The notes beneath the pieces were generated by a model that made no database searches, had not been told where the DNA came from, and saw nothing but the letters and a program-made list of their open reading frames with translations. The translations under genes and the position numbers were made by a program. From positions 1 through 64,000 of the forward strand of contig JADJVI010000046.1 of assembly GCA_016710645.1 (NCBI GenBank): a stretch of DNA of 64,000 nt. Reading direction: 5' to 3'. How positions within the stretch are numbered: the first letter of the stretch is position 1; each line of letters opens with the position of its first letter. Origin of the DNA: Actinomycetales bacterium. GTDB lineage: Bacteria > Actinomycetota > Actinomycetes > Actinomycetales > Dermatophilaceae. Shown piece after piece: positions 42,860-52,540 of this stretch.

Positions 42860-43630
42860 GTGGCTTCGCAATACGTCGGACGGCATCGGGCCGCCGGCGC
42901 CGGCTCTCCCCGCTCCGTCGCATTGAGCGGGCGCACGGGAGTCAGCGCGGGTGCGACCCGCGCAGCCACACCCGGGCGCGCCTTGCGGCACGCCGGTGTG
43001 ACGTTCGCCCTATCCGCCACGGCCGTTGCGGGATACGTCCTGAGCACCAGTGCCCCCGACCGGATCGCGCTGGCTGACAATGCCGTGAGCATGGACCTTG
43101 CTCGCGCCGCGACCACTCCCCGGGCGACGGCGACCACGGCCGATGTTCCGGTGCAGGTGGCCGTGCTGGACGGCGAGAAGGCCCAGGCCAATCGGGAGGC
43201 GAATGCCCGCGTCGTCGCCGTTCAGGTGGCCCAGGCGGCAGCCGCGGCTCAGCTCGAGGCGGAGCGCCAGGCCGAGGCCGACCGAGTGGCTCGCGCTGCC
43301 CAGCGTGAGGCGCTGCTGGCCAACGCGCGAGCCAACCCCAAGGCAGTGGCCCAGGTCATGGTCGCGGAGCGGGGTTGGAACGATGCTCAGTTCCAGTGTC
43401 TGGTCCGGCTCTGGACCAAGGAGAGCAACTGGAACTACACAGCGACCAACCGGTCGTCGGGGGCCTACGGCATCCCGCAGTCGCTGCCAGGCAACAAGAT
43501 GGCCTCGGTTGCCTCGGACTGGCGCACCAACCCCGTGACGCAGATCACCTGGGGCCTGAACTACATCCGGTCGGTCTACGGCACTCCGTGCAGCGCGTGG
43601 GGTCACTCGCAGCGCACCAACTGGTACTAA
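42860..43630 (+). CDS. Secreted lytic-transglycosylase-like protein
   Basis: 256 residues from GTG 42860 (GGAGGATC just upstream). N-terminal basic region, one export helix (GVTFALSATAVAGYVLSTSA, residues 47-66), an Ala/Glu/Arg coiled-coil segment (about 105-160) and a C-terminal lysozyme-like domain: AERGWNDAQFQCLVRLWTKESNWNYTATNRSSGAYGIPQSLPG, with the catalytic Glu in TKESNW, then SVYGTPCSAWGHS at the end. This architecture is common in actinobacterial cell-wall-cleaving proteins of the Rpf/transglycosylase type. Confidence 0.85.
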   Translation: MASQYVGRHRAAGAGSPRSVALSGRTGVSAGATRAATPGRALRHAGVTFALSATAVAGYVLSTSAPDRIALADNAVSMDLARAATTPRATATTADVPVQVAVLDGEKAQANREANARVVAVQVAQAAAAAQLEAERQAEADRVARAAQREALLANARANPKAVAQVMVAERGWNDAQFQCLVRLWTKESNWNYTATNRSSGAYGIPQSLPGNKMASVASDWRTNPVTQITWGLNYIRSVYGTPCSAWGHSQRTNWY

Positions 43631-43675
43631 CTACCCGGCGGCAACCACCTGGTCCCAAAGGCGGCCCCCGCTGTC

Positions 43676-44635
43676 CTAGAGCTTGCGCAGCCGCACCTTC
43701 TGCACGGAGTGGTCCTCGCCTTTGACGATGACCAGCGTGGCCCGCTGCCGGGTCGGGAGGATGTTCTCCACCAAGTTGGGGCCGTTGATGGTCTGCCAGA
43801 TGGTCAACGCGGTGGCCTCGGCCTCGGCATCGGACAACGCGGCATACCGGTGGAAGTAGGAATCCGGGTCGGCGAAGGCAGTCTCGCGCAGCTTGAGGAA
43901 GCGCTCGACGTACCACCGCTCGATGTGTGAGACCCGCGCGTCGACATAGACCGAGAAGTCGAAGTAGTCGCTGACCGCCATCCCCGTGCCGCCCATCGGG
44001 CGGATCGGCGGCGCCGCGAGGACGTTGAGCCCCTCGACAATGAGCACGTCCGGCTGGGCGACGACGATCCGCTCGCCCGGCACGATGTCGTAGTGCAGGT
44101 GCGAGTAGACCGGAGCGGACACCTCGGCCCGCCCACCCTTGACTTCGGCGAGGAAGCGCAACAGCGCCCGTCGGTCATAGGACTCGGGAAAACCCTTGCG
44201 GTGCAACATCCCTCGCCGCCGCAGCTCGGCATTGGGCAGCAAGAAACCGTCGGTCGTCACCAGGGACACCTTGGGGGTCGACGGCCAGCGCGAGAGTAGT
44301 TCACGCAGGATGCGCGAGGTGGTCGACTTACCGACGGCGACCGAGCCAGCGACGCCGATGACGAAGGGCGTGCGCCGCGGCCGCTCCAGGAGGAACTCGG
44401 TCGTCACCGCGTGCAGCCGCTCTGCCGCCTCGCAATAGAAGGTCAACAGGCGCGACAGCGGCAGATAGACCTCCTGCACCTCACGCTCGTCCAGCGGGTG
44501 TTCCAAGCCCCGCAGCCGGGTGAGATCGGCGTCGCTGAGGTCCAGCGGGTGGTTCTGATGCAGCCGCGCCCAGTGCTGGCGATCCAGCTCCACGAAGGGG
44601 CTGGGGAAGCCGTTGCCGTCGCGGCGTTGCGTCAT
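43676..44635 (-). CDS. coaA: Type I pantothenate kinase
   Basis: 319 residues from ATG 44635. First committed step of CoA synthesis. Motifs: FVIGVAGSVAVGKSTTSRIL (P-loop), VTTDGFLLPN, RKGFPESYD, VYSHLHYDIVPGE and LIVEGLNVL, all of the bacterial CoaA family. Divergent from glmS; the 97 bp between the two starts holds both promoters. Confidence 0.95.
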   Translation of the reverse strand: MTQRRDGNGFPSPFVELDRQHWARLHQNHPLDLSDADLTRLRGLEHPLDEREVQEVYLPLSRLLTFYCEAAERLHAVTTEFLLERPRRTPFVIGVAGSVAVGKSTTSRILRELLSRWPSTPKVSLVTTDGFLLPNAELRRRGMLHRKGFPESYDRRALLRFLAEVKGGRAEVSAPVYSHLHYDIVPGERIVVAQPDVLIVEGLNVLAAPPIRPMGGTGMAVSDYFDFSVYVDARVSHIERWYVERFLKLRETAFADPDSYFHRYAALSDAEAEATALTIWQTINGPNLVENILPTRQRATLVIVKGEDHSVQKVRLRKL

Positions 44636-44719
44636 GCCGGGGATTCTTCCGTATGCCGTCCGCCCACCGCGCGCACCGGGCCGCTCGCCCGCGCGGTCGG
44701 GGTTTGCGCCATGGGCAAC

Positions 44720-44725
44720 TAGGCT
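44720..44725 (+). promoter_or_regulatory. Leaderless-type -10 box for glmS
   Basis: TAGGCT lies 7 bases before the ATG at 44733. With no leader there is no room for a glmS ribozyme. Confidence 0.5.
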
Positions 44726-44732
44726 GGGGACC

Positions 44733-46592
44733 ATGTGTGGAATCGTGGGTTATGTCGGTCCAGCGGTGGACGAGACGGCACTGGACGTCGTCATGGAGGG
44801 GTTGGCTCGCCTTGAGTACCGGGGCTATGACTCGGCAGGCGTGGCCGTCATCGACGATGACGAGATCGCGATCCGCAAGCGCTCGGGCAAGCTGGCCAAC
44901 CTGCGCAGCGAGATCTCGGCGCACCCGCTGCACGCCTCGAGCACGGCCATTGGGCACACCCGGTGGGCCACCCATGGCGGCCCGACCGACAACAACGCCC
45001 ACCCGCATCTCGGCGGCCAAGATCGCAAACTGGCGCTGATCCACAACGGGATCATTGAGAACTTCCACCGGCTCAAGACCTCCCTGGTCGACGCCGGCCA
45101 GAGCTTCCTGTCCGAAACCGACACAGAGGTGGCGGCCCACCTCGTGGCGATGGCCTACGAGCGCACCGGCGACCTCACCGAAGCGATGCGCGAGGCCGTC
45201 GCGCAGCTCGAGGGCGCGTTCACCCTGTTGGCCATCCACGCCGACCAGCCCGGAGTCGTCGTCGGCGCCCGCCGCAACAGCCCGCTCGTCGTGGGCCTCG
45301 GTGAGGGAGCCAACTACCTCGGCTCGGACGTCGCGGCCTTCATCGGCCACACCCGCGAGGCGATGGAGATGGGGCAGGACGAGATCGTCACCATCACCCC
45401 TGACTCGGTGTCCGTTATTCGGTTCGACGGCACGCCGACCGAGGGCAAGCGCTACCACGTCGACTGGGATGCCGCCGCAGCCGAGAAGGGCGGCTACCCG
45501 AGCTTTATGGCAAAGGAGATCGACGAGCAGCCCCAGGCCATCGGCGACACCCTGCTCGGGCGCACCGACAGCGAGGGCCGCCTGGTCCTGGACGAGTTGC
45601 GCATTTCCGAGGACTCGCTACGCGAGGTCGACAAGATCGTCATCGTCGCCTGCGGCACCGCGTGGTACTCCGGCCTCACCGCGAAATACGCCATCGAGCA
45701 CTGGACCCGCATCCCGTGCGAGGTCGAGCTGGCCCATGAGTTCCGCTACCGCGACCCGGTCGTCGACGAGCACACCCTGGTCATCTCGGTGAGCCAGTCC
45801 GGCGAGACCATGGACACCCTCATGGCGGTCAAGCACGCGCGCGAGCTTGGGGCGCTCACCATCTCGGTGTGCAACACACACGGGGCGACCATCCCGCGCG
45901 AGTCCGACGCGGTGCTCTACACCCATGCCGGACCGGAGATCGCCGTCGCCTCGACGAAGGCGTTCGTCGCGCAGATCACTGCGTGTTATCTGCTCGGGCT
46001 CTACCTCGCCCAGGTCCGTGGGGTTGCGACCGGCGAACGGGTGGCCGAGATCATGGCTGACCTTGCCGACATCCCCGCCAAGGTCCAGACGGTGCTCGAC
46101 CGGATGGATCGGGTCCGCGAGATTGCCCGATTCATGGCCGACTCCCGCGCGGTGCTCTTCCTCGGGCGGCACGTGGGCTACCCCATCGCCTTGGAGGGCG
46201 CGCTCAAGCTCAAGGAGATCGCCTACATCCACGCCGAAGGTTTCGCGGCCGGCGAACTCAAGCACGGGCCGATCGCGCTCATCGAGCCCGGTCAGCCGGT
46301 GTTCGTCGTCGTGCCCGGCCCCGACACTCCGCATGATCTGCACTCGAAGGTGGTCTCCAACATCCAGGAGATCCGGGCCCGGGGCGCTCGCACCCTGGTC
46401 ATCGCCGAGGACGGCGACGAGGCCGTGGTGCCGTTCGCCGACGAGGTCATCCGGGTGCCGGCCGCGCCGACGCTCCTCATGCCGCTCATCACGATCGTGC
46501 CGCTGCAGGTCTTCGCCCTGGAGCTCGCGACCGCCAAGGGCCTGGACGTCGACCAGCCCCGCAACCTGGCCAAGTCCGTCACGGTCGAGTAG
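44733..46592 (+). CDS. glmS: Glutamine-fructose-6-phosphate aminotransferase (isomerizing)
   Basis: 619 residues. Makes glucosamine-6-phosphate for peptidoglycan. The start must be 44733 because Cys2 of MCGIVGYVG is the catalytic nucleophile of the N-terminal glutaminase domain (GHTRWATHGGPTDNNAHPH). The two SIS domains follow (CGTAWYSGL, SVSQSGETMDTLMAVK, AEGFAAGELKHGPIALIEPG), ending LAKSVTVE. No GTATGCC motif occurs in the gene. acpS begins 5 bp later. Confidence 0.97.
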   Translation: MCGIVGYVGPAVDETALDVVMEGLARLEYRGYDSAGVAVIDDDEIAIRKRSGKLANLRSEISAHPLHASSTAIGHTRWATHGGPTDNNAHPHLGGQDRKLALIHNGIIENFHRLKTSLVDAGQSFLSETDTEVAAHLVAMAYERTGDLTEAMREAVAQLEGAFTLLAIHADQPGVVVGARRNSPLVVGLGEGANYLGSDVAAFIGHTREAMEMGQDEIVTITPDSVSVIRFDGTPTEGKRYHVDWDAAAAEKGGYPSFMAKEIDEQPQAIGDTLLGRTDSEGRLVLDELRISEDSLREVDKIVIVACGTAWYSGLTAKYAIEHWTRIPCEVELAHEFRYRDPVVDEHTLVISVSQSGETMDTLMAVKHARELGALTISVCNTHGATIPRESDAVLYTHAGPEIAVASTKAFVAQITACYLLGLYLAQVRGVATGERVAEIMADLADIPAKVQTVLDRMDRVREIARFMADSRAVLFLGRHVGYPIALEGALKLKEIAYIHAEGFAAGELKHGPIALIEPGQPVFVVVPGPDTPHDLHSKVVSNIQEIRARGARTLVIAEDGDEAVVPFADEVIRVPAAPTLLMPLITIVPLQVFALELATAKGLDVDQPRNLAKSVTVE

Positions 46593-46597
46593 GCGCG

Positions 46598-46954
46598 ATG
46601 ATCGTCGGGGTCGGCATCGACGTCGTCGACATCGAACGCTTTGGCGCGACCCTGGATCGCACGCCGGCGTTGCGGCAACGGCTGTTCAGCCCGGCCGAGC
46701 AGCACCTGCCGTTGCGGTCGCTCGCGGCTCGCTTCGCAGCCAAGGAAGCACTAGCCAAGGCGCTGGGCGCTCCCGTCGGCCTGTCTTGGACCGATGTCAC
46801 GGTCTTCCGGGCCGACGACGGACGCCCGCACCTACAGGTGCAGGGCACGGTCCAGGACGAGATCGCCCGCCTGGGTATCGGCCACCTGCACGTCTCGCTG
46901 TCACACGACGCGGGGATCGCCTCCGCGGTCGTCGTCGCCGAGGGAGCGTCATGA
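46598..46954 (+). CDS. acpS: Holo-[acyl-carrier-protein] synthase
   Basis: 118 residues. Adds the phosphopantetheine arm to ACP. Motifs: IVGVGIDVVDIERF (metal-binding Asp), LAARFAAKEALAKALG and HVSLSHDAGIASAVVV. Stop overlaps the nnr start (ATGA). Confidence 0.95.
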   Translation: MIVGVGIDVVDIERFGATLDRTPALRQRLFSPAEQHLPLRSLAARFAAKEALAKALGAPVGLSWTDVTVFRADDGRPHLQVQGTVQDEIARLGIGHLHVSLSHDAGIASAVVVAEGAS

Positions 46955-48423
46955 TCCGCGCGTATGCCGTGGCCGATGTCCGCGCCGTCGAGGACACCGC
47001 GATGGCGCAACTCCCCGAGGGTGAGCTCATGGCTCGTGCCGCTCGGGGCCTGGCCAAGGTGGTCCGCGCTCGGTTGAGGGAACGCGACGCGACGCGAGTG
47101 GTCGCGCTCGTGGGCGGCGGCAACAACGGCGCAGACGCCCTGTATGCCGTGGCTCGCCTCGCGCGCGGTGGCTTCCACGCCGCCGCGGTCCTCACTGGCG
47201 CGGGTCCCGTGCACGCCGGCGCGCGAGCCGACGCTGAGCGGTCGGGCGTGGTGCTGCTGGACGGCTCGCTCGTGTTTGACGGTGCGGGCGAATGGGCAGA
47301 CGTCCTTGCGGAGGCCGAGGTCGTCGTCGACGGGATCACCGGCATTGGCGGGCGCCCAGGGCTACGCCAGGAGGCGCAGCGGTGGGTGGCGCAGATCCCC
47401 CAGGACGCCTATGTCGTCGCGGTCGACCTGCCCAGCGGCACCGACCCAGCGGGGCTGGTCGCCGCCGCCGAGGCCGTGACAGCGGATGAGACCGTCACTT
47501 TTGGTGCGCCCAAACCGGTGCACCTACTCCCCGCCACCGAGGCGACCTGTGGCCTGCTGACCGTCGTCGACATCGGCCTTGACTTCTCCGGATGCACGCC
47601 GCTGGTCGAGCGGCTCACCCACGACGACGTCCGGCCGCTGTGGCCGGTGCCGGGGCCGGGAGATCACAAGTACACCCGCGGGGTGCTCGGGATCGTGGCC
47701 GGCACCACGGCATACCCGGGGGCGGCCGTGCTCTCGGTGCTCGGTGCCCTCGGCACCGGGCCGGGGATGGTGCGCTACCACGGGCCCGCAGACGTGCGTG
47801 CCCTCGTGCTCGCCAGCGCCCCGGAGGTGGTGACGGCGTCGGGGCGGGTGCAGGCATGGGTGCTCGGATCGGGCGTCGATCCCGCGGACCCAGATGCCAC
47901 CGAGACCCGCGAGCTCATCGAGCAGGCGCTCGCGGCGGATGAGCCCGCCCTCATCGATGCCGGCGCCCTCACCCTCGTCGGCCCCCGCAGCGCCTTCACC
48001 GTGCTCACCCCCCACGCGGGGGAGTTGGCCGCGCTGCTCTCGCGGCTCACCGGGAGGGAGGTCACTCGTGGACAGGTCGAGTCGGCCCCGCTGATCTCGG
48101 CGCGTGCGGCTGCCGATGCGCTCGGCGCAGTCGTGGTGCTCAAAGGCGCGACCAGCCTCGTGGTAGCGCCCGATGCCTGGGGCCTGCCGGTCCGTAGCCA
48201 GGCCGACGCCCCGGCCTGGCTGGCGACCGCCGGTGCCGGAGACGTGCTCGGCGGCGTCATCGGCGCCCTGCTCGCGGCCGGACTCCCGCCCATGGACGCG
48301 GCCTCGCTCGGGGTTCTCGTCCACGGGGTGGCAGCCACCCGGGCCTCGGCCGGTGGACCGTTGCGGGCGATCGCCGTCGCCGCAGCGCTTCCGGCCACGA
48401 TCGCCGGCCTGCTGCGTCGCTGA
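46951..48423 (+). CDS. nnr: Bifunctional NAD(P)H-hydrate epimerase / ADP-dependent dehydratase
   Basis: 490 residues. Repairs hydrated NAD(P)H. N-terminal YjeF_N epimerase domain (VALVGGGNNGADALYAVARL, VVDGITGIGG, VAVDLPSGTDP) and C-terminal ribokinase-like dehydratase domain (HKYTRGVLGIVAG, TPHAGELAALL, VVLKGATSLVV, TAGAGDVLGGVIGALLAAG). Continuous with acpS and 30 bp upstream of alr. Confidence 0.93.
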   Translation: MIRAYAVADVRAVEDTAMAQLPEGELMARAARGLAKVVRARLRERDATRVVALVGGGNNGADALYAVARLARGGFHAAAVLTGAGPVHAGARADAERSGVVLLDGSLVFDGAGEWADVLAEAEVVVDGITGIGGRPGLRQEAQRWVAQIPQDAYVVAVDLPSGTDPAGLVAAAEAVTADETVTFGAPKPVHLLPATEATCGLLTVVDIGLDFSGCTPLVERLTHDDVRPLWPVPGPGDHKYTRGVLGIVAGTTAYPGAAVLSVLGALGTGPGMVRYHGPADVRALVLASAPEVVTASGRVQAWVLGSGVDPADPDATETRELIEQALAADEPALIDAGALTLVGPRSAFTVLTPHAGELAALLSRLTGREVTRGQVESAPLISARAAADALGAVVVLKGATSLVVAPDAWGLPVRSQADAPAWLATAGAGDVLGGVIGALLAAGLPPMDAASLGVLVHGVAATRASAGGPLRAIAVAAALPATIAGLLRR

Positions 48424-48453
48424 CGCGGCCCGACGATGTCAGACTGAGGACCG

Positions 48454-49647
48454 ATGACTGCCAGCCAGCCCTCGCCGTCCCCCGCCGCCGTGCAGGCCCG
48501 CCCGGGGAGTCCTGCGACGGCATACATTGACCTCGCGGCTGTGACGGCCAACGTGCGGGTGCTGCGCGAGCACGCCCCAGGAGCCCAGCTGCTGGCGGTG
48601 GTCAAGGCCGACGCCTATGGCCACGGACTTGTGCCGGTGGCCCGAGCGGCCGCGGCAGGCGGTGCGTCGTGGCTCGGCACAGCGCTGCTTGATGAGGCGA
48701 TCGCGTTGCGCGACAGCGGGATTCACGCGCGCATCTTCACCTGGCTCAACGTCCCCGGGGCCGATTTTGCGGGGGCGATCCGACGGGACATCGACCTCTC
48801 GGCCTCGGCGCCCTGGCAGTTGAACGAGATCGCCGCCGCTGCCCAGGCCCTCGGGTGCACCGCGCGGCTGCATCTCAAAGTCGACACCGGCCTCGGCCGC
48901 AACGGCGCCTTCGGGCCCGGCTTCACCGAAATCCTCACCAGCGCAAGGAAATTGGAGCGTCGGGGGATCGTCCGGATCGTCGGCGTCTGGTCGCATTTCG
49001 CGTATGCCGACCAGCCCGACCACCCGACGGTGCGCCACCAACAGGAGGTCTTCGAGGCGGCGGTCCGGGAGGCCGAGGCAGCGGGATGCGATCTCGAAGT
49101 CCGTCATCTGGCCAATTCCGCTGCGACACTGACCAATCCGAGCGCCCACTATGACCTGGTGCGCCCTGGCCTGGCGATCTACGGGCTGTCGCCGGTGCCC
49201 GAGCTCGGTGATTCGACGGCATACGGACTCGTGCCGGCGATGACTCTCACGGCGCGGTTTGCTCTTGTGAAGGGGCTGCCGGCCGGTCAGGGCGTCAGCT
49301 ACGCCCACCAGCACGTGACGACCGCCGATACCCGAGTGGGGCTGATCCCGGTGGGCTATGCCGACGGCATACCGCGACATGCGTCTTCGCGCGGTCCGGT
49401 CGCGGTAGGCGGTCGGCGCTACCTTGTGGCGGGGCGGGTCTGCATGGACCAGATCCTCGTCGACCTTGGGGCCGATTCGCCGGCTCAGGCGGGCGACCAG
49501 GTCGTGCTCTTCGGGCCGGGAGCCGAGGGCGAACCCACCGCGCAGGACTGGGCGATTGCCGCCGACACCATCTCGTATGAGATCGTGACCCGGTTGGGCC
49601 CGCGAGTCGAGCGGGTGTATGTCGGGGGATCGGAGGAGCCATCGTGA
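48454..49647 (+). CDS. alr: Alanine racemase
   Basis: 397 residues. PLP enzyme making D-alanine for the wall. Catalytic Lys in LLAVVKADAYGHG, the second catalytic Tyr in GVSYAHQHV, plus HLKVDTGLGRNG, VGYADGIPR and CMDQILVDLG. ATG 48454 follows GAGGA. The stop overlaps the next hydrolase start by four bases. Confidence 0.95.
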   Translation: MTASQPSPSPAAVQARPGSPATAYIDLAAVTANVRVLREHAPGAQLLAVVKADAYGHGLVPVARAAAAGGASWLGTALLDEAIALRDSGIHARIFTWLNVPGADFAGAIRRDIDLSASAPWQLNEIAAAAQALGCTARLHLKVDTGLGRNGAFGPGFTEILTSARKLERRGIVRIVGVWSHFAYADQPDHPTVRHQQEVFEAAVREAEAAGCDLEVRHLANSAATLTNPSAHYDLVRPGLAIYGLSPVPELGDSTAYGLVPAMTLTARFALVKGLPAGQGVSYAHQHVTTADTRVGLIPVGYADGIPRHASSRGPVAVGGRRYLVAGRVCMDQILVDLGADSPAQAGDQVVLFGPGAEGEPTAQDWAIAADTISYEIVTRLGPRVERVYVGGSEEPS

Positions 49648-50840
49648 GTCGAGGCCGCCCGAGTCTGCTCGGGATGGGTGTGAGTCTGGGTGCTGCGGGT
49701 GCTGCTGGTGCGCTCGGCGCCGCGGGGCTCATTGCCGACCGCATCCGGCGTCGTGAGGACGCCCAACTGCCGGAGTACTCCAGCCTCATCGAGCCCCACG
49801 ACCAGGAGTTGGCGGTCGTCGCCGATGACGGGGTGACGCTCTTCGTCGGCATCGACGAACCCACCGGCGACACCCGCACCGAGGACGGTCGCCCCAAGCC
49901 GACCGTCATTCTCTCGCACGGGTATTGCCTCACCTCGGAGTGCTGGGTGCTGCAGCGCCGCGCGCTCAAGCGGGCCGGATATCGCGTGGTCGTGTGGGAC
50001 CAGCGTGGCCACGGCCGTTCCGGCAAGGGCGCCACGGCCGGCTACCACATCGACCAGCTCGGCGAGGATCTGTATGCCGTGATCCAGGCGGTCGCGCCCA
50101 CGGGAGACCTGGCGCTGGGCGGGCACTCCATGGGTGGCATGACGATCATGGCGATGGCCGCCGAGTACCCCGAGATCATCAAGGACCGCACCGTCGCCTT
50201 TGCCTGCATCGCCACCTCGCCAGGGTCGATCCCGCTGGCCAGCTCGTCGTTCGTCGCGGCATCGGGCAAGCAGCTGCTGGAGCGGCTCGGGCCGGGTGTG
50301 TTCTCCCAATTGCAGCGTCGTCCCGAGCTCTTGACCAACCTGCTCAAGGCCAACCGCGACCTGGAGGAGTTCCTCGTCGAGCGATACTCCTTCGCTTCGC
50401 CAGTGCCACGCAGCGTCGTCCGGCTCACCGCCAAGATGATCCTTGGCACCGACCTCGGTGTGATGAGCGACTTCGTCCCGACCTTCGACGCCTACGACAA
50501 GACCGCCGCGCTGCCCTACTTCGCGCACTGCGAGACCCTCGTCTTCAATGGCACCCAGGACGTCCTCACGCCGCCCGAGCACAGCGAGATCATCGTCCGA
50601 GCCATCGCGGGTTGCGAGCATGTCCTCATCCGCGACGCGGGCCACGTCATCATGCTCGAGCACCCCGACCTGCTCAACGAGCAGCTCTTGGCCCTGCTGG
50701 AGCGGGCGGCCAAGGCACGCGCCGAACACCTCGACCCGGCCGAGAAGCCGCGGGTCACCCTCGTCGTCACTCCGGTCACCAAGCGACGCCGGGTGCGCGA
50801 GGGCCTCACCGAACGGCGCAAGCGGGAGCATGCCAGCTGA
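49644..50840 (+). CDS. Alpha/beta hydrolase with N-terminal membrane segment
   Basis: 398 residues. A Gly/Ala-rich hydrophobic start (LLGMGVSLGAAGAAGALGAAGLI) could anchor it. Hydrolase motifs: LSHGYCLTSECW, WDQRGHGRSGKG, nucleophile GHSMGGMTI, acid in NGTQDVLTP, His in IRDAGHVIMLEHP. It always follows alr in actinobacterial relatives of this block. Substrate unknown. Confidence 0.85.
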   Translation: MSRGRPSLLGMGVSLGAAGAAGALGAAGLIADRIRRREDAQLPEYSSLIEPHDQELAVVADDGVTLFVGIDEPTGDTRTEDGRPKPTVILSHGYCLTSECWVLQRRALKRAGYRVVVWDQRGHGRSGKGATAGYHIDQLGEDLYAVIQAVAPTGDLALGGHSMGGMTIMAMAAEYPEIIKDRTVAFACIATSPGSIPLASSSFVAASGKQLLERLGPGVFSQLQRRPELLTNLLKANRDLEEFLVERYSFASPVPRSVVRLTAKMILGTDLGVMSDFVPTFDAYDKTAALPYFAHCETLVFNGTQDVLTPPEHSEIIVRAIAGCEHVLIRDAGHVIMLEHPDLLNEQLLALLERAAKARAEHLDPAEKPRVTLVVTPVTKRRRVREGLTERRKREHAS

Positions 50841-51324
50841 GCTCGTCCTGCCGACCGCGCGCGACACTCAAGACTTCGGGGTGCGCCTCGCGGCGCTGCT
50901 GCGCGCCGGTGACCTGATCGTCCTCACCGGCGACCTCGGCGCGGGCAAGACGACCTTCACCCAAGGACTGGGGGAGGGTCTTGGGGTGCGTGGCCCGGTC
51001 ACCTCGCCGACCTTCGTCATCGCCCGGGTCCACCCGTCGCTGGTCGGTGGCCCCGACCTGGTGCACGTCGATGCCTATCGGCTCGGCGGGGCGCTAGAGC
51101 TCGATGACCTCGACCTCGATGCCGATCTCGACGCGGGCGTCGTCGTCGTCGAGTGGGGCGCCGGCCTGGCCGAACACCTCAGCGCCGACCGCCTGGAGAT
51201 CACCCTCACCGGCGAATCCACGCGGCTGGCGCGGGTCGTCGGCGTCGGTCCGCGGTGGGCGACCGCCGAGGCGCAGCAGGCACTCAGCGCCGTATGCCGT
51301 GCCGCTGGAAAGCCGGTCGACTGA
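50830..51324 (+). CDS. tsaE: tRNA threonylcarbamoyladenosine biosynthesis ATPase TsaE
   Basis: 164 residues from ATG 50830, overlapping the end of the hydrolase gene. Walker A GDLGAGKTTFTQGLGEGLG, switch region SPTFVIARVH and VHVDAYRLGG, Walker B-like VVVVEWGAG. Works with TsaB and TsaD in t6A synthesis. Confidence 0.93.
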   Translation: MPAELVLPTARDTQDFGVRLAALLRAGDLIVLTGDLGAGKTTFTQGLGEGLGVRGPVTSPTFVIARVHPSLVGGPDLVHVDAYRLGGALELDDLDLDADLDAGVVVVEWGAGLAEHLSADRLEITLTGESTRLARVVGVGPRWATAEAQQALSAVCRAAGKPVD

Positions 51325-52049
51325 TGTTGCTCCTGGCCATCGACACGTCTACCACCGCCATCACCGCGGCGCTGCACGACGGCATACAGGTGCTGGCCGA
51401 GGCCACCACGCTCGATGCCCGCGCACACGGCGAACGCCTAGCCCCGGGGATTCGCGAGGTGCTGACCCGCGCCGGTGCCATGCCGCACGACCTCACCGAC
51501 GTCGTCGTCGGGCTCGGTCCGGGCCCCTTCACCGGGCTGCGCGTGGGCATCGTCACCGCCCGCACCATCGCCCACGTCACCGGGGCAGCGCTACACGGCG
51601 TGTGCTCACTCGACGCCCTCGCGTATGCCGCCCGCGACCGGCTTCCGGTGGGTGTCGAGCTGGTGGTCGCTACCGATGCCCGCCGCAAGGAGGTCTACTG
51701 GGCCCGGTATGCCGTGCTCGGACTCTCTGGCTCCGAAGCGAGCGGCCGAACCGTCCAGGCCCGGACCGAGCCGGCCGTGACCCGCCCGGCCGACCTGCCC
51801 GACGACGTCCGAGAGCTATCAGCCGTGGGTCGTGGGCCGTGGCTCTACCCGCAGGCGCTGACCCACCCCCTATCTGGATCGCAGCCGATGGCCGCCGAGC
51901 AGGGCCTGCTCGACGTCTCGGCTGCGGCTCTGGCCGACCTCGCGGTGCAGCGGATGCGGGCCGGCACGCTGGTGAGCCGTCAGGAGCCGCTCTACCTGCG
52001 TCGACCCGACGCCGCGCCCCATGTCACCGCGAAGTCGGCCCTCGGATGA
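51324..52049 (+). CDS. tsaB: tRNA threonylcarbamoyladenosine biosynthesis protein TsaB
   Basis: 241 residues from ATG 51324, sharing one base with the tsaE stop. Starts LLLAIDTSTTAITAAL; GLGPGPFTGLRVGIVTARTIAH and ATDARRKEVYWARYAV are family blocks. It is the scaffold that pairs with TsaD. Confidence 0.93.
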   Translation: MLLLAIDTSTTAITAALHDGIQVLAEATTLDARAHGERLAPGIREVLTRAGAMPHDLTDVVVGLGPGPFTGLRVGIVTARTIAHVTGAALHGVCSLDALAYAARDRLPVGVELVVATDARRKEVYWARYAVLGLSGSEASGRTVQARTEPAVTRPADLPDDVRELSAVGRGPWLYPQALTHPLSGSQPMAAEQGLLDVSAAALADLAVQRMRAGTLVSRQEPLYLRRPDAAPHVTAKSALG

Positions 52050-52540
52050 GCGCCGCGAGGACCGCCCCATCCAGCGCCACCGCGTCGGTCACGCTGCGCG
52101 AGGTCGCCTGGCCTGATCTCGTCGGACTGGCGCAACTGGAGCAGGAGCTGTTTGCGGTTGATGCCTGGACCGAGGCCACCTGGTGGGCCGAGCTCGCCCA
52201 GCGCCCACGCCGGGACTACCTCGTCGCCGTGGATGTCCAGGACAGCGACCGCATCGCCGGGTATGCCGGCCTCGACCACGGCGGCGGCACCGCCGACGTT
52301 ATGACGATCGCCGTCTGCGCGGCATACCGGGGTCGTGGAGTCGGCGATGCGCTGCTGGGCGAACTCGTTCGACGGGCTGGCGCCCGCGGGGCCGAGGCAC
52401 TGCTGCTGGAAGTGCGCGCCGACAACGCACCGGCGCGGGCCCTCTATGCGCGCCACGGATTCGAGGAGATCGCGGTGCGGCGACGCTACTACCAACCCGG
52501 CGATGTCGACGCCGTCGTCATGCGAAGGGTGCTGCCATGA
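52046..52540 (+). CDS. rimI: Ribosomal-protein-alanine N-acetyltransferase RimI-like
   Basis: 164 residues. GNAT fold with VTLREVAWPDLVGLAQLEQELFAVDAWTE, acetyl-CoA loop VCAAYRGRGVGDALL and LEVRADNAPARALYARHGFEEIAVRRRYY typical of RimI. Overlaps both neighbours (ATGA). Confidence 0.9.
   Translation: MSAARTAPSSATASVTLREVAWPDLVGLAQLEQELFAVDAWTEATWWAELAQRPRRDYLVAVDVQDSDRIAGYAGLDHGGGTADVMTIAVCAAYRGRGVGDALLGELVRRAGARGAEALLLEVRADNAPARALYARHGFEEIAVRRRYYQPGDVDAVVMRRVLP

Noticed and set aside
44636..44732. glmS ribozyme or leader riboswitch upstream of glmS
   Set aside because: The -10 box is 7 bases before the start codon, so the transcript has essentially no leader.
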